From positions 74,105 to 111,517 of the forward strand of contig NZ_JACRAH010000019.1 in NCBI RefSeq assembly GCF_016234775.1: a stretch of DNA of 37,413 bases. The letters are read 5' to 3'. A model generated the notes under the pieces. It searched no databases, was not told the DNA's origin, and was given only the letters and a program-made list of their open reading frames with translations. Positions 1-7,551 of the stretch are shown here, piece after piece. Each line of letters opens with the position of its first letter. Position 1 is the first letter of the stretch. The position numbers and the translations under genes were made by a program. Origin of the DNA: Aquabacterium sp. GTDB lineage: Bacteria; Pseudomonadota; Gammaproteobacteria; Burkholderiales; Burkholderiaceae_C.

Positions 1-203
1 GCCAGCCGGGCTTCATGGCAGATGTCGCGGATGGTGACCTTGCGCAGGCCCAGGGTGCCAAAGACCTGAATCGCTGCGCTCAGCAGCTTTTCGCGGCGTT
101 GATGCATGCGCTCCTGCGCTGACAGGCCACCATAGCGGCGATCGGATTTGGCCGTGGTTGTATCGGCATGGCTCGCCGTGGCGGTGGAATGCTGGCTGGG
201 CAT
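1..203 (-). CDS. TetR-family transcriptional regulator, N-terminal part (cut by window edge)
   Basis: The first 67 or so residues are visible, read on the minus strand from an ATG at 203. After a polar N-terminal tail of about 30 residues comes a classic TetR helix-turn-helix: RREKLLSAAIQVFGTLGLRK, then a recognition-helix region TIRDICHEA. Only the DNA-binding part is present; the ligand-binding domain lies beyond base 1, so the inducer is unknown. The start is the only ATG that gives a sensible distance to the HTH, though an in-frame ATG just before the HTH (around base 100) is also possible. It lies in the same direction as the upstream acetyltransferase gene with a gap of about 190 bp. 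That gap carries an AT-rich patch (231-265) that may hold its promoter. The family call is secure; the target genes are not known. Confidence 0.8.
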   Translation of the reverse strand, partial: MPSQHSTATASHADTTTAKSDRRYGGLSAQERMHQRREKLLSAAIQVFGTLGLRKVTIRDICHEARL

Positions 204-392
204 GGCAAGGACTTCAAGACGGGGCGATTTGCTAGCGGCAATAACAAATCAATTATCGAGAAGGGCATGCACCTGACATGCTCGGGTTATCGCGTCATGC
301 ATGGCACGCAGGGGCGGATTCGCGTCATCGCCCTGCCCGCGGTTTGGCTGCGGCGGGGGTTTTCTCTGAGCCCGGAACAGTGCGTGCGCACC

Positions 393-920
393 TCAGCCGT
401 CGATGGGGCGGGCTGGCGTATCGAGGATCAGTTGATAGAAGTCGATGTCCAGCCAGCGGCCGAACTTGAAGCCGGCTTGCCTGAGCGTGCCGCTATGCGA
501 AAAGCCCAGCTCGACGTGAAAGCGTTTGCTGCCTTCATTGGCACTGTCGATCACGCCGATCAAGGTGTGTGCGCCTTGTTGCCGGGCGTGTTCGATCAGT
601 GCCTGCATCAGCACGTGGCCCAGCCTCTGGCCGCGATGGGCCTTGTGCACATAGACCGAATGCTCGACGCTGTACTTGTACGCCGGCCAGTTGCGAAAGC
701 TGCCATAGCTCGCAAAGCCCAGCAGCGCCCCGGCCTCATCTTCCAGGCCCAGAACCGGATAGCCACCTTGCTGTTTGGTGGCAAACCATTGCTGCATCTG
801 TTCGGCCGTGCGCGGCTGGTAGTCGTACAAGGCCGTGGTGTGGACGATGGCCTCGTTGAGGATGTCCAGGATGGCCTGCGCGTGGCGCTCGGGCGTGCAG
901 TGAACCAGCTTGGGTGCCAT
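393..920 (-). CDS. GNAT-family N-acetyltransferase (phosphinothricin/methionine-sulfone acetyltransferase-like)
   Basis: A 175-residue single-domain GNAT enzyme. It would transfer an acetyl group from acetyl-CoA to an amine, most likely an amino acid or analogue. The N-terminal segment HAQAILDILNEAI followed by TTALYDYQPRT resembles the Pat/Bar/MnaT subgroup, which acetylates phosphinothricin or methionine sulfoximine/sulfone. Motif A is seen as VYVHKAHRGQRLGHVLM (residues about 88-104), with the R-G-Q-x-x-G acetyl-CoA pyrophosphate loop. Motif B follows with ANEGSKRFHVELGF. The length fits the family. The methyltransferase gene starts upstream and ends only 15 bp before this start codon, so the two are probably one transcript. 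Substrate specificity cannot be read from sequence. No obvious Shine-Dalgarno precedes the ATG. Confidence 0.85.
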   Translation of the reverse strand: MAPKLVHCTPERHAQAILDILNEAIVHTTALYDYQPRTAEQMQQWFATKQQGGYPVLGLEDEAGALLGFASYGSFRNWPAYKYSVEHSVYVHKAHRGQRLGHVLMQALIEHARQQGAHTLIGVIDSANEGSKRFHVELGFSHSGTLRQAGFKFGRWLDIDFYQLILDTPARPIDG

Positions 921-935
921 GTCTGTGGTCGATGA

Positions 936-2102
936 TCAGGCCGCGGCGAGGCGCCACAGCGAGGTGATCTCTGCGGCACGCGCGCGGTGCAGCGGATCGT
1001 TGGCGTCCTGCGCCTTGGGGTGACGAGGCCGGGCATCCAGCTTGCCCACCACTTGCAGGCCGGCGCCGCGTATCCAGCTTTGCAGCTCGTCCGGGCCGCG
1101 CAGGCCCAGGTGCTCGGCCAGATCGGACATGATCAGCCAGCCTTCGCCACCGGGCGTCAGGTGGGCCTTTAAACCAGCCAGGAAGCCGCGCAGCATGCGG
1201 CTGTCGGGGTCGTACACCGCGTACTCGATGGGCGAGCTGGGGCGAGCCGGCAGCCAAGGTGGGTTGCAAACGATCAAAGGCGCCTGGCCTGGTGGAAACA
1301 GGTCAGCCTCGATCACCTTGACCTGCTTGTCCAGCTTGAGGCGGTGCAGGTTCTCCTGGGCGCAGGCCAGGGCGCGGGCGTCCTGATCGGTGGCGGTGAT
1401 CCTGGCGATGCCGCGTGAGGCCAGCACGGCGGCGAGCACACCAGAGCCTGTGCCGACATCGACCGCCTCCTGGATGCCTGCGGGCAAAGGCGCCTGCTGG
1501 ACCAGGTCGACATACTCGCCTCGCACGGGTGAGAACACACCATAGTGCGCATGAATGCGGCCGGATCCCTTGCCCTTGAGGGCCTCGATCGCCACGCCCT
1601 TCTTGCGCCATTCGTGCGCGCCGATCAAGCCCAGCAGTTCGCGCAAGGAGGTCACGTAGGCTTCGGTGCCTGGCCCGTAGCCTTCCAGGCACGCTTGTTG
1701 CACGTCCGGCGCACGGCGCAGGGGGATGGTGTGGTCGGCGTTGAAGGGAATCAGCAGCATACCCAGGATGCGGGCGCGGTGCGCCAGGCGTTGGCGATGC
1801 TGGTGAAAGGCCAGGCCTGCATTGGGTGGCTCGTCGCGCTTGTTGGCAGCGCCGCGCTTGGGTGCGGCGGCCTTGTCGAGCCGACGCGTGAGCGCTTGCA
1901 GCAAATGGCGCGCGTTCTGGAAGTCACCCGTCCACAGCAGACCAGTGCCTTCGCAGGCGAGCTTGTAGGCCTTGTCGGCGGGCGTGGTGTCGTCCACCAG
2001 TAACACGCGTTGGGGCGCGGGCACGGCGGCCTCCGAGCGCCACAGGGCGCTGGCCAGACTGCCGTCTTGCTGGGTCCAGTGAAGGTGGGTGTCTGCGCTC
2101 AT
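936..2102 (-). CDS. Class I SAM-dependent methyltransferase with NPPW motif (HemK/PrmC/RlmG-like)
   Basis: A 388-residue protein read from an ATG at 2102. The reading frame stays open further upstream, but that part is the shadow of the divergent AraC gene. The C-terminal half is a Rossmann methyltransferase. Motif I is DVGTGSGVLAAVLA (about residue 215), the acidic strand is ATDQDARAL, and the substrate-site motif is VCNPPWLPAR. NPPW/NPPY is typical of enzymes that methylate an exocyclic or side-chain amide nitrogen, for example PrmC on release-factor glutamine or RlmG/RsmC on rRNA guanine. The N-terminal 190 residues are not a recognised domain to my eye, so the substrate is open. The promoter probably lies in the 102-bp gap shared with the divergent AraC-type gene. 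The acetyltransferase gene follows after 15 bp. Confidence 0.82.
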   Translation of the reverse strand: MSADTHLHWTQQDGSLASALWRSEAAVPAPQRVLLVDDTTPADKAYKLACEGTGLLWTGDFQNARHLLQALTRRLDKAAAPKRGAANKRDEPPNAGLAFHQHRQRLAHRARILGMLLIPFNADHTIPLRRAPDVQQACLEGYGPGTEAYVTSLRELLGLIGAHEWRKKGVAIEALKGKGSGRIHAHYGVFSPVRGEYVDLVQQAPLPAGIQEAVDVGTGSGVLAAVLASRGIARITATDQDARALACAQENLHRLKLDKQVKVIEADLFPPGQAPLIVCNPPWLPARPSSPIEYAVYDPDSRMLRGFLAGLKAHLTPGGEGWLIMSDLAEHLGLRGPDELQSWIRGAGLQVVGKLDARPRHPKAQDANDPLHRARAAEITSLWRLAAA

Positions 2103-2204
2103 GGGGTGCCTGGTGGGATAGGGCGGCAGTGTAAGGTACCCCCTGGCTGGCGCATTTGAACACTTCCGTGATGCAGCCACCCATGCGAAACTGATCGGCC
2201 TGCC

Positions 2205-3239
2205 ATGAAGATGTTGCGAACCCCCAGCGTGGACCGAAGGTTTTTTCAGGCCACGGCCGATGCCATGGCCGGGTTCGGCATCGACCTGGATGAGCTGTGT
2301 GCCGCCCAGCGCATCGCCAATCCCTTGCATCTGGAAGGCGAGCGCCTGCCGCTGGAGCTGGTGTCGCAGGTGTACATGGCCGTGGAGCGGGTGGCGGCTG
2401 ATCCTGCCTTCATCTACATGCAGCCCGAGCAGGTGACGCACGAGGGATCCTCGGTGCTGTTCGCGTTGGTGAGCTGTTGCGCCACGCCGGCCGACATGGT
2501 GCGCATGATCTGTCGCTACTCCTCCATCGCCAGCGACGCGGTGAGCTATGAACTGGCGGACGACGGTGATCGCCTGCGCATGCGGGTGGTGCCTGACAGC
2601 CGTGTCTTCGTGTCTTTTCACCAGATCGAGATGGCTGTGTGGTTCATGGTGCAGTGGCTGCGCCAGCTCAAGGCCCTGACCGGCATCAGCATCGATTGCA
2701 GCGTGCAGTATGCGCATGCGCCGCGCTTCGATCAGGCGCGTTATGCCGAGATCTACAAGCTGCCCCTCAAATTCGAGGCCGATCGCACCATGCTGACCTT
2801 TGGCGGGCCGCAGTTGCACAAGGCGGTACCCGGGCAGGACGAGCGCATGCTGGCCTACTACCGCGCCCAGGCCGAGCGTTACGAGCAAAGCACCCTGTCT
2901 CACGGTGACTTTCCGCGCCGGGTGGCCATCCTGTTCATGCAGCGCATGGCCTTTGGCAAACCCGATGCGGCCGACATCGCCGCGCAGTTGCACATCAGTG
3001 TGCGCACCTTGCAGCGCCGCCTGATGGACGAGGGCAGCAGCTGGAGCCAGGTGTCTGACGAGGCGCGCCAGATGGTGGCTTGCCGGGAACTGCAGCAGGC
3101 AGCGCGCCCCTTGTTCGAGATCGCCTTGCTCACCGGCTTTGCCGATCCGCGTGCCTTCATGCGGGCCTTTCGGCGCTGGACGGGCCTGACGCCATCCCAG
3201 TATCGCAAGCAGGTGCAAGACGGTAGCGACGAAGGATGA
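2205..3239 (+). CDS. AraC-family transcriptional regulator (OruR/ArgR-like, arabinose-binding-like N domain)
   Basis: A 344-residue regulator. Residues about 20-205 match the layout of the AraC 'arabinose_bd' type sensor domain found in OruR/MmsR-like regulators (QVYMAVERVAADPAF, then EGSSVLFALVSCCAT). The last 100 residues hold two helix-turn-helix units. The first is ADIAAQLHISVRTLQRRLMD and the second is FEIALLTGFADPRAFMRAF, ending in the family signature RWTGLTPSQYRKQ. It is divergent from the methyltransferase and sits directly upstream, in the same direction, of the exported-protein and lipase genes, which makes it the best candidate for their local activator. A 10-bp motif, CACTTCCGTG, lies 35 bp upstream of its own start (2161-2170) and recurs at 3277-3286 before the next gene. 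The effector is unknown; fatty acids or another product of lipase action is a guess. Confidence 0.9.
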   Translation: MKMLRTPSVDRRFFQATADAMAGFGIDLDELCAAQRIANPLHLEGERLPLELVSQVYMAVERVAADPAFIYMQPEQVTHEGSSVLFALVSCCATPADMVRMICRYSSIASDAVSYELADDGDRLRMRVVPDSRVFVSFHQIEMAVWFMVQWLRQLKALTGISIDCSVQYAHAPRFDQARYAEIYKLPLKFEADRTMLTFGGPQLHKAVPGQDERMLAYYRAQAERYEQSTLSHGDFPRRVAILFMQRMAFGKPDAADIAAQLHISVRTLQRRLMDEGSSWSQVSDEARQMVACRELQQAARPLFEIALLTGFADPRAFMRAFRRWTGLTPSQYRKQVQDGSDEG

Positions 3240-3263
3240 CCTGAGGGTTTGACCGGTGCGGCG

Positions 3264-3306
3264 TGGCGCATCCGGTCACTTCCGTGTTGGGGCGCCCCAT
3301 GCGCCA
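3264..3306 (+). promoter_or_regulatory. Inverted repeat enclosing a candidate AraC-type binding motif
   Basis: An 8-bp perfect inverted repeat, TGGCGCAT (3264-3271) and ATGCGCCA (3299-3306), encloses the sequence CACTTCCGTG (3277-3286) and a self-complementary GGGGCGCCCC (3289-3298). CACTTCCGTG also occurs at 2161-2170, just upstream of the AraC-type regulator gene. The structure has no T-run after it, so it is not an evident intrinsic terminator. The likely reading is an operator for the adjacent regulator, but this rests on a single shared word. Confidence 0.35.
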
Positions 3307-3368
3307 ATGGACACCAGCAGCACGCAGCCCGTGCGTGTCACCAACAGAACCCTTGCCGAGGAAGTGCC

Positions 3369-4889
3369 ATGTCTTTGAACCGTCGTCTGATCGTCTCCGT
3401 GTGTGCGGCCGCCAGTGGCCTGGCCGTCGCGGCCGAGCCCAACCCCAATCCCAATCCCTGGTTGGCCGACTCACCCTGGCCCATGACCCACAGCCAGCCT
3501 GGCGCGCCCGATTCCAGCGTCTACCCCGGCCCGCAAAGCGCAGCCCAGCTGGGTGCGCCGCAATATGTGGCCACGGGCTACATCAACATCACGCAGGCCA
3601 TGTCACCCCAGTACCCGGATGGCAACCGTGTGTACTGGGGCTCGAACATCTCGGATGTCTACAAGCTGGCCGTGGTCAATGGCAAGCTCAAGAAGCTGGC
3701 CTCGCTGGCCAAGCCTGGCAACACCTTGAGCAACCTGGGCAGCCCCACTTCAGGCGCCTATACGCTGGTGGACAAGGACAATGTGTTCTACACCGTGCGG
3801 GGCACGTCCTTGCTGGCCTACAAGGATGCCGTGGCGGGACAGCTTGATTCGCCGATCGTGCTGGCGCGCCAGTTGACCCTGCCGGCTTCCGTGACCACCA
3901 GCGACGATGCGGTGGTGGGGCTCAATCTGATGTGGGATGGGCGCCTGGCCTTCGTGACCCGCAAGGGCGTGGCCGGTGTGGTCAACCGCGATTTCACCGG
4001 GCTGCAAACCGTGGTGCTGGGTGCGGGCGATGAAGAGGTGTCCAACTCGATCGCGGCCGATGAGCAAGGTGGCATCTACATCGTCACCTCCAAGGCCATG
4101 TACCGCGTGCAATGGACAGGCCGCCAGTTGTCGCTCGACGAGGCCACGGGCGCCTGGCGGGCCGAGTACAACGGCGGCTCGGCCGGCACGGGCGGTGGGC
4201 GGCTGGGGGCCGGTTCAGGCTCCACGCCCACCATCATGGGATCGGGTGAGCAGCGCTTCGTGGTCATCACCGATGGCGCCAATGTGGCCAACATTGTGCT
4301 GTTCTGGGCGGACCGCATCCCCGCAGACTGGAAGCCCATCGCACCAGGCAAGAGCCTGCGCATGGCTGCCGAGATGCCGGTCAACTTTGGTGACCCCAAG
4401 CGCACGGCGACCAAGTCCGAGCAGTCGGTGGTGGTGAGCGGTTATGGCGCGGTGGTGGTCAGCAACGATTACCGCAACACATCCCTGCTCAGCGGTGGCA
4501 CGGGCGTGGCCCTGATTGACCAGGCCATGAACGGCGCGATCGTGCTGATGAGCGGCACAACCAAGGTGCAGCCCTGGGGCGTGCAGAAGTTCACCTGGGA
4601 CACGGCCGCACGCCAGTTGCGCAGCGCCTGGGTCAACACGAAGGTCAGTTGCCCCAACGCCATCCCCACGGTCAGCGAGCCCAGCCAGCGCTTCTATTGC
4701 GTGGGTGCGTATCTGGGCATGTGGACCATCGAGTCGCTGGACTGGCGCACCGGTGGCGACCACTTCCGCAAGCTCATCGGCATGCTGCCGCGCTACAACA
4801 GCTTCTATGCGGCCACGCAGCTCACGGGTGATGGTGGTCTGATCTACGGGTCGTTCGACGGTGCGGTTTACCTGCCAGCCGCACGCTGA
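3369..4889 (+). CDS. Exported protein, probable beta-propeller, function unknown
   Basis: A 506-residue protein with a Sec signal peptide: MSLNRRLIVSV, a short hydrophobic core, and a likely cut after AVA in GLAVAAEPN. A small Asn-Pro repeat follows at the mature N terminus. The body has repeated short beta-rich blocks with Gly, Asp and Trp at regular spacing (VYWGSNISDVYKLAVVNGKL; GGIYIVTSKAMYRVQW; YGSFDGAVYL at the end). This pattern fits a quinoprotein- or SMP-30-like propeller. No catalytic motif or haem/PQQ site is recognisable. Two cysteines near the C-terminal third could form a disulfide. I chose the ATG at 3369 because GAGGAA lies 6 bp before it and the signal peptide begins there; the frame is open further upstream. 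The next exported-protein gene starts 11 bp after its stop, so they form an operon. Confidence 0.7.
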   Translation: MSLNRRLIVSVCAAASGLAVAAEPNPNPNPWLADSPWPMTHSQPGAPDSSVYPGPQSAAQLGAPQYVATGYINITQAMSPQYPDGNRVYWGSNISDVYKLAVVNGKLKKLASLAKPGNTLSNLGSPTSGAYTLVDKDNVFYTVRGTSLLAYKDAVAGQLDSPIVLARQLTLPASVTTSDDAVVGLNLMWDGRLAFVTRKGVAGVVNRDFTGLQTVVLGAGDEEVSNSIAADEQGGIYIVTSKAMYRVQWTGRQLSLDEATGAWRAEYNGGSAGTGGGRLGAGSGSTPTIMGSGEQRFVVITDGANVANIVLFWADRIPADWKPIAPGKSLRMAAEMPVNFGDPKRTATKSEQSVVVSGYGAVVVSNDYRNTSLLSGGTGVALIDQAMNGAIVLMSGTTKVQPWGVQKFTWDTAARQLRSAWVNTKVSCPNAIPTVSEPSQRFYCVGAYLGMWTIESLDWRTGGDHFRKLIGMLPRYNSFYAATQLTGDGGLIYGSFDGAVYLPAAR

Positions 4890-4900
4890 GGGGCCGCGTC

Positions 4901-6445
4901 ATGTACATCCATCAACTGAAGCCTTGGGTGTCAGCAGGCCTGGCGCCCGTGCTCGCGGCCTTGTGCCTGGGTGCGGCACATCAGGCTGGCCACGCCTGTA
5001 CCCCTGCGGCCACCACGCCAACGCGCAACGCGCAAACCGGCAAGTTGGAGATCTCGCTGGGCAACTGTGCCGGTGCCGGCAAGGCCTGGGATAGCCAGTT
5101 CGACAGCTCGGCTTCGCAAGCCACCTTCTACCCGGATACGAACGCCAATTACTGGGTCACCGGCCTGCCATCCTTGAAAGGGCAAGGGGCGCATTGGGAG
5201 GTGCGCGGGCAGATGCCGGACGCCCGCTTCTCGTCCTTGCAGACCTACACCATCCGGGGCGATCGCATGGGTGTGCTGGTGGATGAGGATTACCAGGCCA
5301 ACCCGGGCAGCGTGAACTGGATCCGCCAGTCCGGGCGCTACGCCCGTGCGACATCCCATCAGTACACGGCCACGCTGCATCAGGTGGGCGCGGAGGTGAG
5401 CTTGCCCAAAGGACAGTTGGTCATCAGTGACGAAGCTCTGGGTTCGGGCAAGGTGCCGGTCGCCTTGCTGGCCTACCGTGTCTATCCCAACCTGAGGCCG
5501 AACGGCTCGGTGGTGCCGTCTGACATGAAGGCCACCAACTGGGTGGCGCGTGGACAGGTGGCTTTGCCCGAGATCGTGTATGTGGTGGATGACACGGCCC
5601 TGCCACACTTCACCAGCAGCGATCAGATCTTCAAGGACACGCAAGCCTCCACCTTGCTGGGAAAAACCATGGCGGGCGTTGAAGCGCTGGCCGACGTGGC
5701 TGCACCGTTCTTGTCATTGGTCAAGAACCTGCCCGCGCCGCTGTGGGCTGATCCCGTCCGCTGGCAGGCCAATGCTGGTTTGCAGACCAATCTGCGCGGC
5801 ATGATCAATGCGGCCGAAGCGCCCATCGCATCGACCCTTTGGCAAGCCACCTTGAGCAAGCTGCCCAACTTCAGTGGCTTTGACAACGCGGCCACACGTT
5901 ACTTCGTGGGCGGTATCCATCCCGCCAGAGGCCAGGTGCTGGTCACGCGCTTCAAGGCGGCCACGGTGGCTGACCCGGATCGCGGCGAGGCCATGATGCC
6001 TGCGGCCGAAAGTGCCCGGCAGGTTCGGTACTGGTCCATCTGCCTGAACAACACGCTGAGCCTGTATGTCACCGGCTGCATCAGGGACACGGCTGTGAAG
6101 ACCGATGCCAATGGCGATGTGACCCTGGTGTTGAGTTCCGGCAGCAGCGCCCCTGTGGGGCCTGATGGCTTGCCTGCTGCGAACTGGTTGAAGCATGCTT
6201 CGCCCAATGAGTTGCTGTTGATCCGCTATATGTGGGCTTCTGCCGGCTTTGCGGCGTCACCGACCGCGTACACGGGCCATGCCGATGACACGGCAGCACT
6301 GGCCGCCTGGTCCCAGGCGTATTACCCGCGCAGTACGTATTGCTCGCTCAACAACTACCGCTACAACGCCTGTACACGGGTCTTCACGCCTGCGCAGGAG
6401 CGGCTCTATCAACTCAATCCGAGCCTGTTGGGCAAGGCAGGTTGA
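4901..6445 (+). CDS. Exported protein of unknown function
   Basis: A 514-residue protein with an N-terminal signal peptide (MYIHQLKPWVSAGLAPVLAA then a hydrophobic stretch, cut probably near HQAGHA). I do not recognise a named domain. The block YWVTGLPSLKGQGAHWEVRG followed by MPDARFSSLQTYTIRG suggests a jelly-roll-like N-terminal domain, reminiscent of the DUF1214-type folds seen in secreted proteins; that is only a resemblance. The mature protein has several cysteines (for example near WSICLNNTLSLYVTGCIRDT and at STYCSLNNYRYNACTRVF), suggesting disulfides and a periplasmic or extracellular site. A good ribosome site (GAGGGG) overlaps the stop of the upstream gene. It lies between the propeller protein and the secreted lipase, so a role in using or sensing lipid or ester substrates is plausible but unproven. 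Confidence 0.7.
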   Translation: MYIHQLKPWVSAGLAPVLAALCLGAAHQAGHACTPAATTPTRNAQTGKLEISLGNCAGAGKAWDSQFDSSASQATFYPDTNANYWVTGLPSLKGQGAHWEVRGQMPDARFSSLQTYTIRGDRMGVLVDEDYQANPGSVNWIRQSGRYARATSHQYTATLHQVGAEVSLPKGQLVISDEALGSGKVPVALLAYRVYPNLRPNGSVVPSDMKATNWVARGQVALPEIVYVVDDTALPHFTSSDQIFKDTQASTLLGKTMAGVEALADVAAPFLSLVKNLPAPLWADPVRWQANAGLQTNLRGMINAAEAPIASTLWQATLSKLPNFSGFDNAATRYFVGGIHPARGQVLVTRFKAATVADPDRGEAMMPAAESARQVRYWSICLNNTLSLYVTGCIRDTAVKTDANGDVTLVLSSGSSAPVGPDGLPAANWLKHASPNELLLIRYMWASAGFAASPTAYTGHADDTAALAAWSQAYYPRSTYCSLNNYRYNACTRVFTPAQERLYQLNPSLLGKAG

Positions 6446-6454
6446 GGCGCCAGG

Positions 6455-6556
6455 GCGGGACAAACCCGCGCTTTGCGCCCCGTCGCAAAGTCGGCGCGCC
6501 GCATTGAAAGACGGGCCTGTGCAGCCTGAGAAGAATCGAGCCCATCGAGTCTCGAT
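6455..6556 (+). promoter_or_regulatory. Structured 5' region of the lipase gene: two tandem hairpins and a palindrome
   Basis: Three elements lie between the upstream stop and the lipase start. Hairpin one pairs GCGGG (6455-6459) with CCCGC (6465-6469) across a 5-nt loop. Hairpin two pairs CTTTGCG (6471-6477) with CGCAAAG (6484-6490) across a 6-nt loop. A 13-bp palindrome, ATCGAGTCTCGAT, lies at 6544-6556, with an extra direct copy of ATCGAG at 6535-6540. Neither hairpin has a following T-run, so strong termination is unlikely. The palindrome ends about 12 bp before the ribosome site (AGGA) of the lipase gene and could be an operator. Function is inferred from position only. Confidence 0.4.
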
Positions 6557-6580
6557 CAACTCAAGCACACAGGACCCATC

Positions 6581-7519
6581 ATGACCCACACCTCATTCAA
6601 GGCCGCGCGCATCGCGTCCGCCATCGCCATGTCGCTCGTCGCGGCGTGCCAGGCGCAAGCCGCATCAACTTATGCCGCCACACGCTATCCCTTCGTGCTG
6701 GCACACGGCACCACCGGCTTCGATCACATCGGCCCCGTGGACTATTTCTACGGCATCACCAAGGACCTGCAGGCCAATGGCGCCAAGGTCTACACCACGC
6801 AGGTCTCTGCATGGCATTCGAGCGATGTGCGTGGCGAGCAGTTCCTCATTCAGTTCAAGAAGATCCTGGCGGTATCAGGCGCGGCCAAGGTCAATCTGCT
6901 GGGCCACAGCCAGGGCGCGCAGACGGTGCGCTACGCCGCCGGCATCATGCCCGACCGTGTGGCCTCGGTGACCACGGTCAACGGCGTGAACTTCGGCTCG
7001 CCCGTGGGGGATCTGGCGGCCAGCGCCAGCAAGCTGGGTGGCCCGGCTGCCACAGCGATGGTGACCTCGCTCGTCAACGCCTTGGGCAAGCTCATCGACA
7101 CCCTGGCCGGAGACCCTTCGCTGCCGCAAGACACCGAAGCCTGGATCGGTTCGGTCTCCAACGCCGGTGCCGATGCCTTCAATGCCCGCTTCCCGGCTGG
7201 CTTGCCCGCCACACGCTGTGGGCAAGGCCCGGCCAAGGCCAATGGCATCAGCTTCTATTCATGGGGCAGCAACAAGGTCAGCACCAACCTGCTGGACCCG
7301 CTGGACCTGATGACCAGCCTGACCTCGCTGGCCTTCCTCGGCAAGCCCAACGATGGTCTGGTCGGCCAATGCGACAGCCACCTGGGCACCGTGATCCGCG
7401 ACAACTACCCGATGAACCACTTCGATGCCGTCAACCAGGCCATCGGCTTGCGTGGCTCGTTTGACCCGGTGCCGCTCTACCGCCAGCATGCCAACCGCTT
7501 GAAGCTGCAAGGGCTGTGA
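6581..7519 (+). CDS. lipA: Secreted triacylglycerol lipase, family I.1/I.2
   Basis: A 312-residue alpha/beta-hydrolase that splits long-chain triacylglycerols outside the cell. The signal peptide ends near CQAQAAS. The oxyanion-hole segment is PFVLAHGTTGFD. The catalytic triad is Ser110 in GHSQG, Asp258 in PNDGLVGQCDSHLG and His280 in MNHFDAVNQ. The C-terminal part (VIRDNYPMNHFDAVNQ and YRQHANRLKLQGL) closely resembles Pseudomonas and Burkholderia foldase-dependent lipases. Cysteines in ATRCGQG and GQCDS match the conserved structural disulfide. The elbow is GHSQG rather than the GHSHG common in this family. A ribosome site, AGGA, lies 8 bp before the ATG. The foldase gene begins within or just after its stop codon, so lipase and foldase are co-expressed; export is expected by Sec and then the type II system, whose genes are not in this window. 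Confidence 0.95.
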   Translation: MTHTSFKAARIASAIAMSLVAACQAQAASTYAATRYPFVLAHGTTGFDHIGPVDYFYGITKDLQANGAKVYTTQVSAWHSSDVRGEQFLIQFKKILAVSGAAKVNLLGHSQGAQTVRYAAGIMPDRVASVTTVNGVNFGSPVGDLAASASKLGGPAATAMVTSLVNALGKLIDTLAGDPSLPQDTEAWIGSVSNAGADAFNARFPAGLPATRCGQGPAKANGISFYSWGSNKVSTNLLDPLDLMTSLTSLAFLGKPNDGLVGQCDSHLGTVIRDNYPMNHFDAVNQAIGLRGSFDPVPLYRQHANRLKLQGL

Positions 7520-7551
7520 TCGTGGCGGGGCGTTTCGAGGTCGTGAACACG

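Noticed and set aside
336..366. A GC stem (CCCGC / GCGGG) followed by TTTT on the plus strand, like an intrinsic terminator
   Set aside because: No plus-strand gene lies upstream of it in the window, the loop is long and the stem only 5 bp; probably chance in GC-rich DNA.
2103..3218. A minus-strand frame that continues the methyltransferase ORF upstream for over 370 codons
   Set aside because: It runs antisense to the clear AraC-type gene, has no family-like sequence, and the methyltransferase has a sensible ATG at 2102.
3434..3462. Tandem 6-bp repeats encoding Asn-Pro as a possible phase-variable tract
   Set aside because: Only about three imperfect copies and in-frame 6-bp units, so slippage would not shift the frame.
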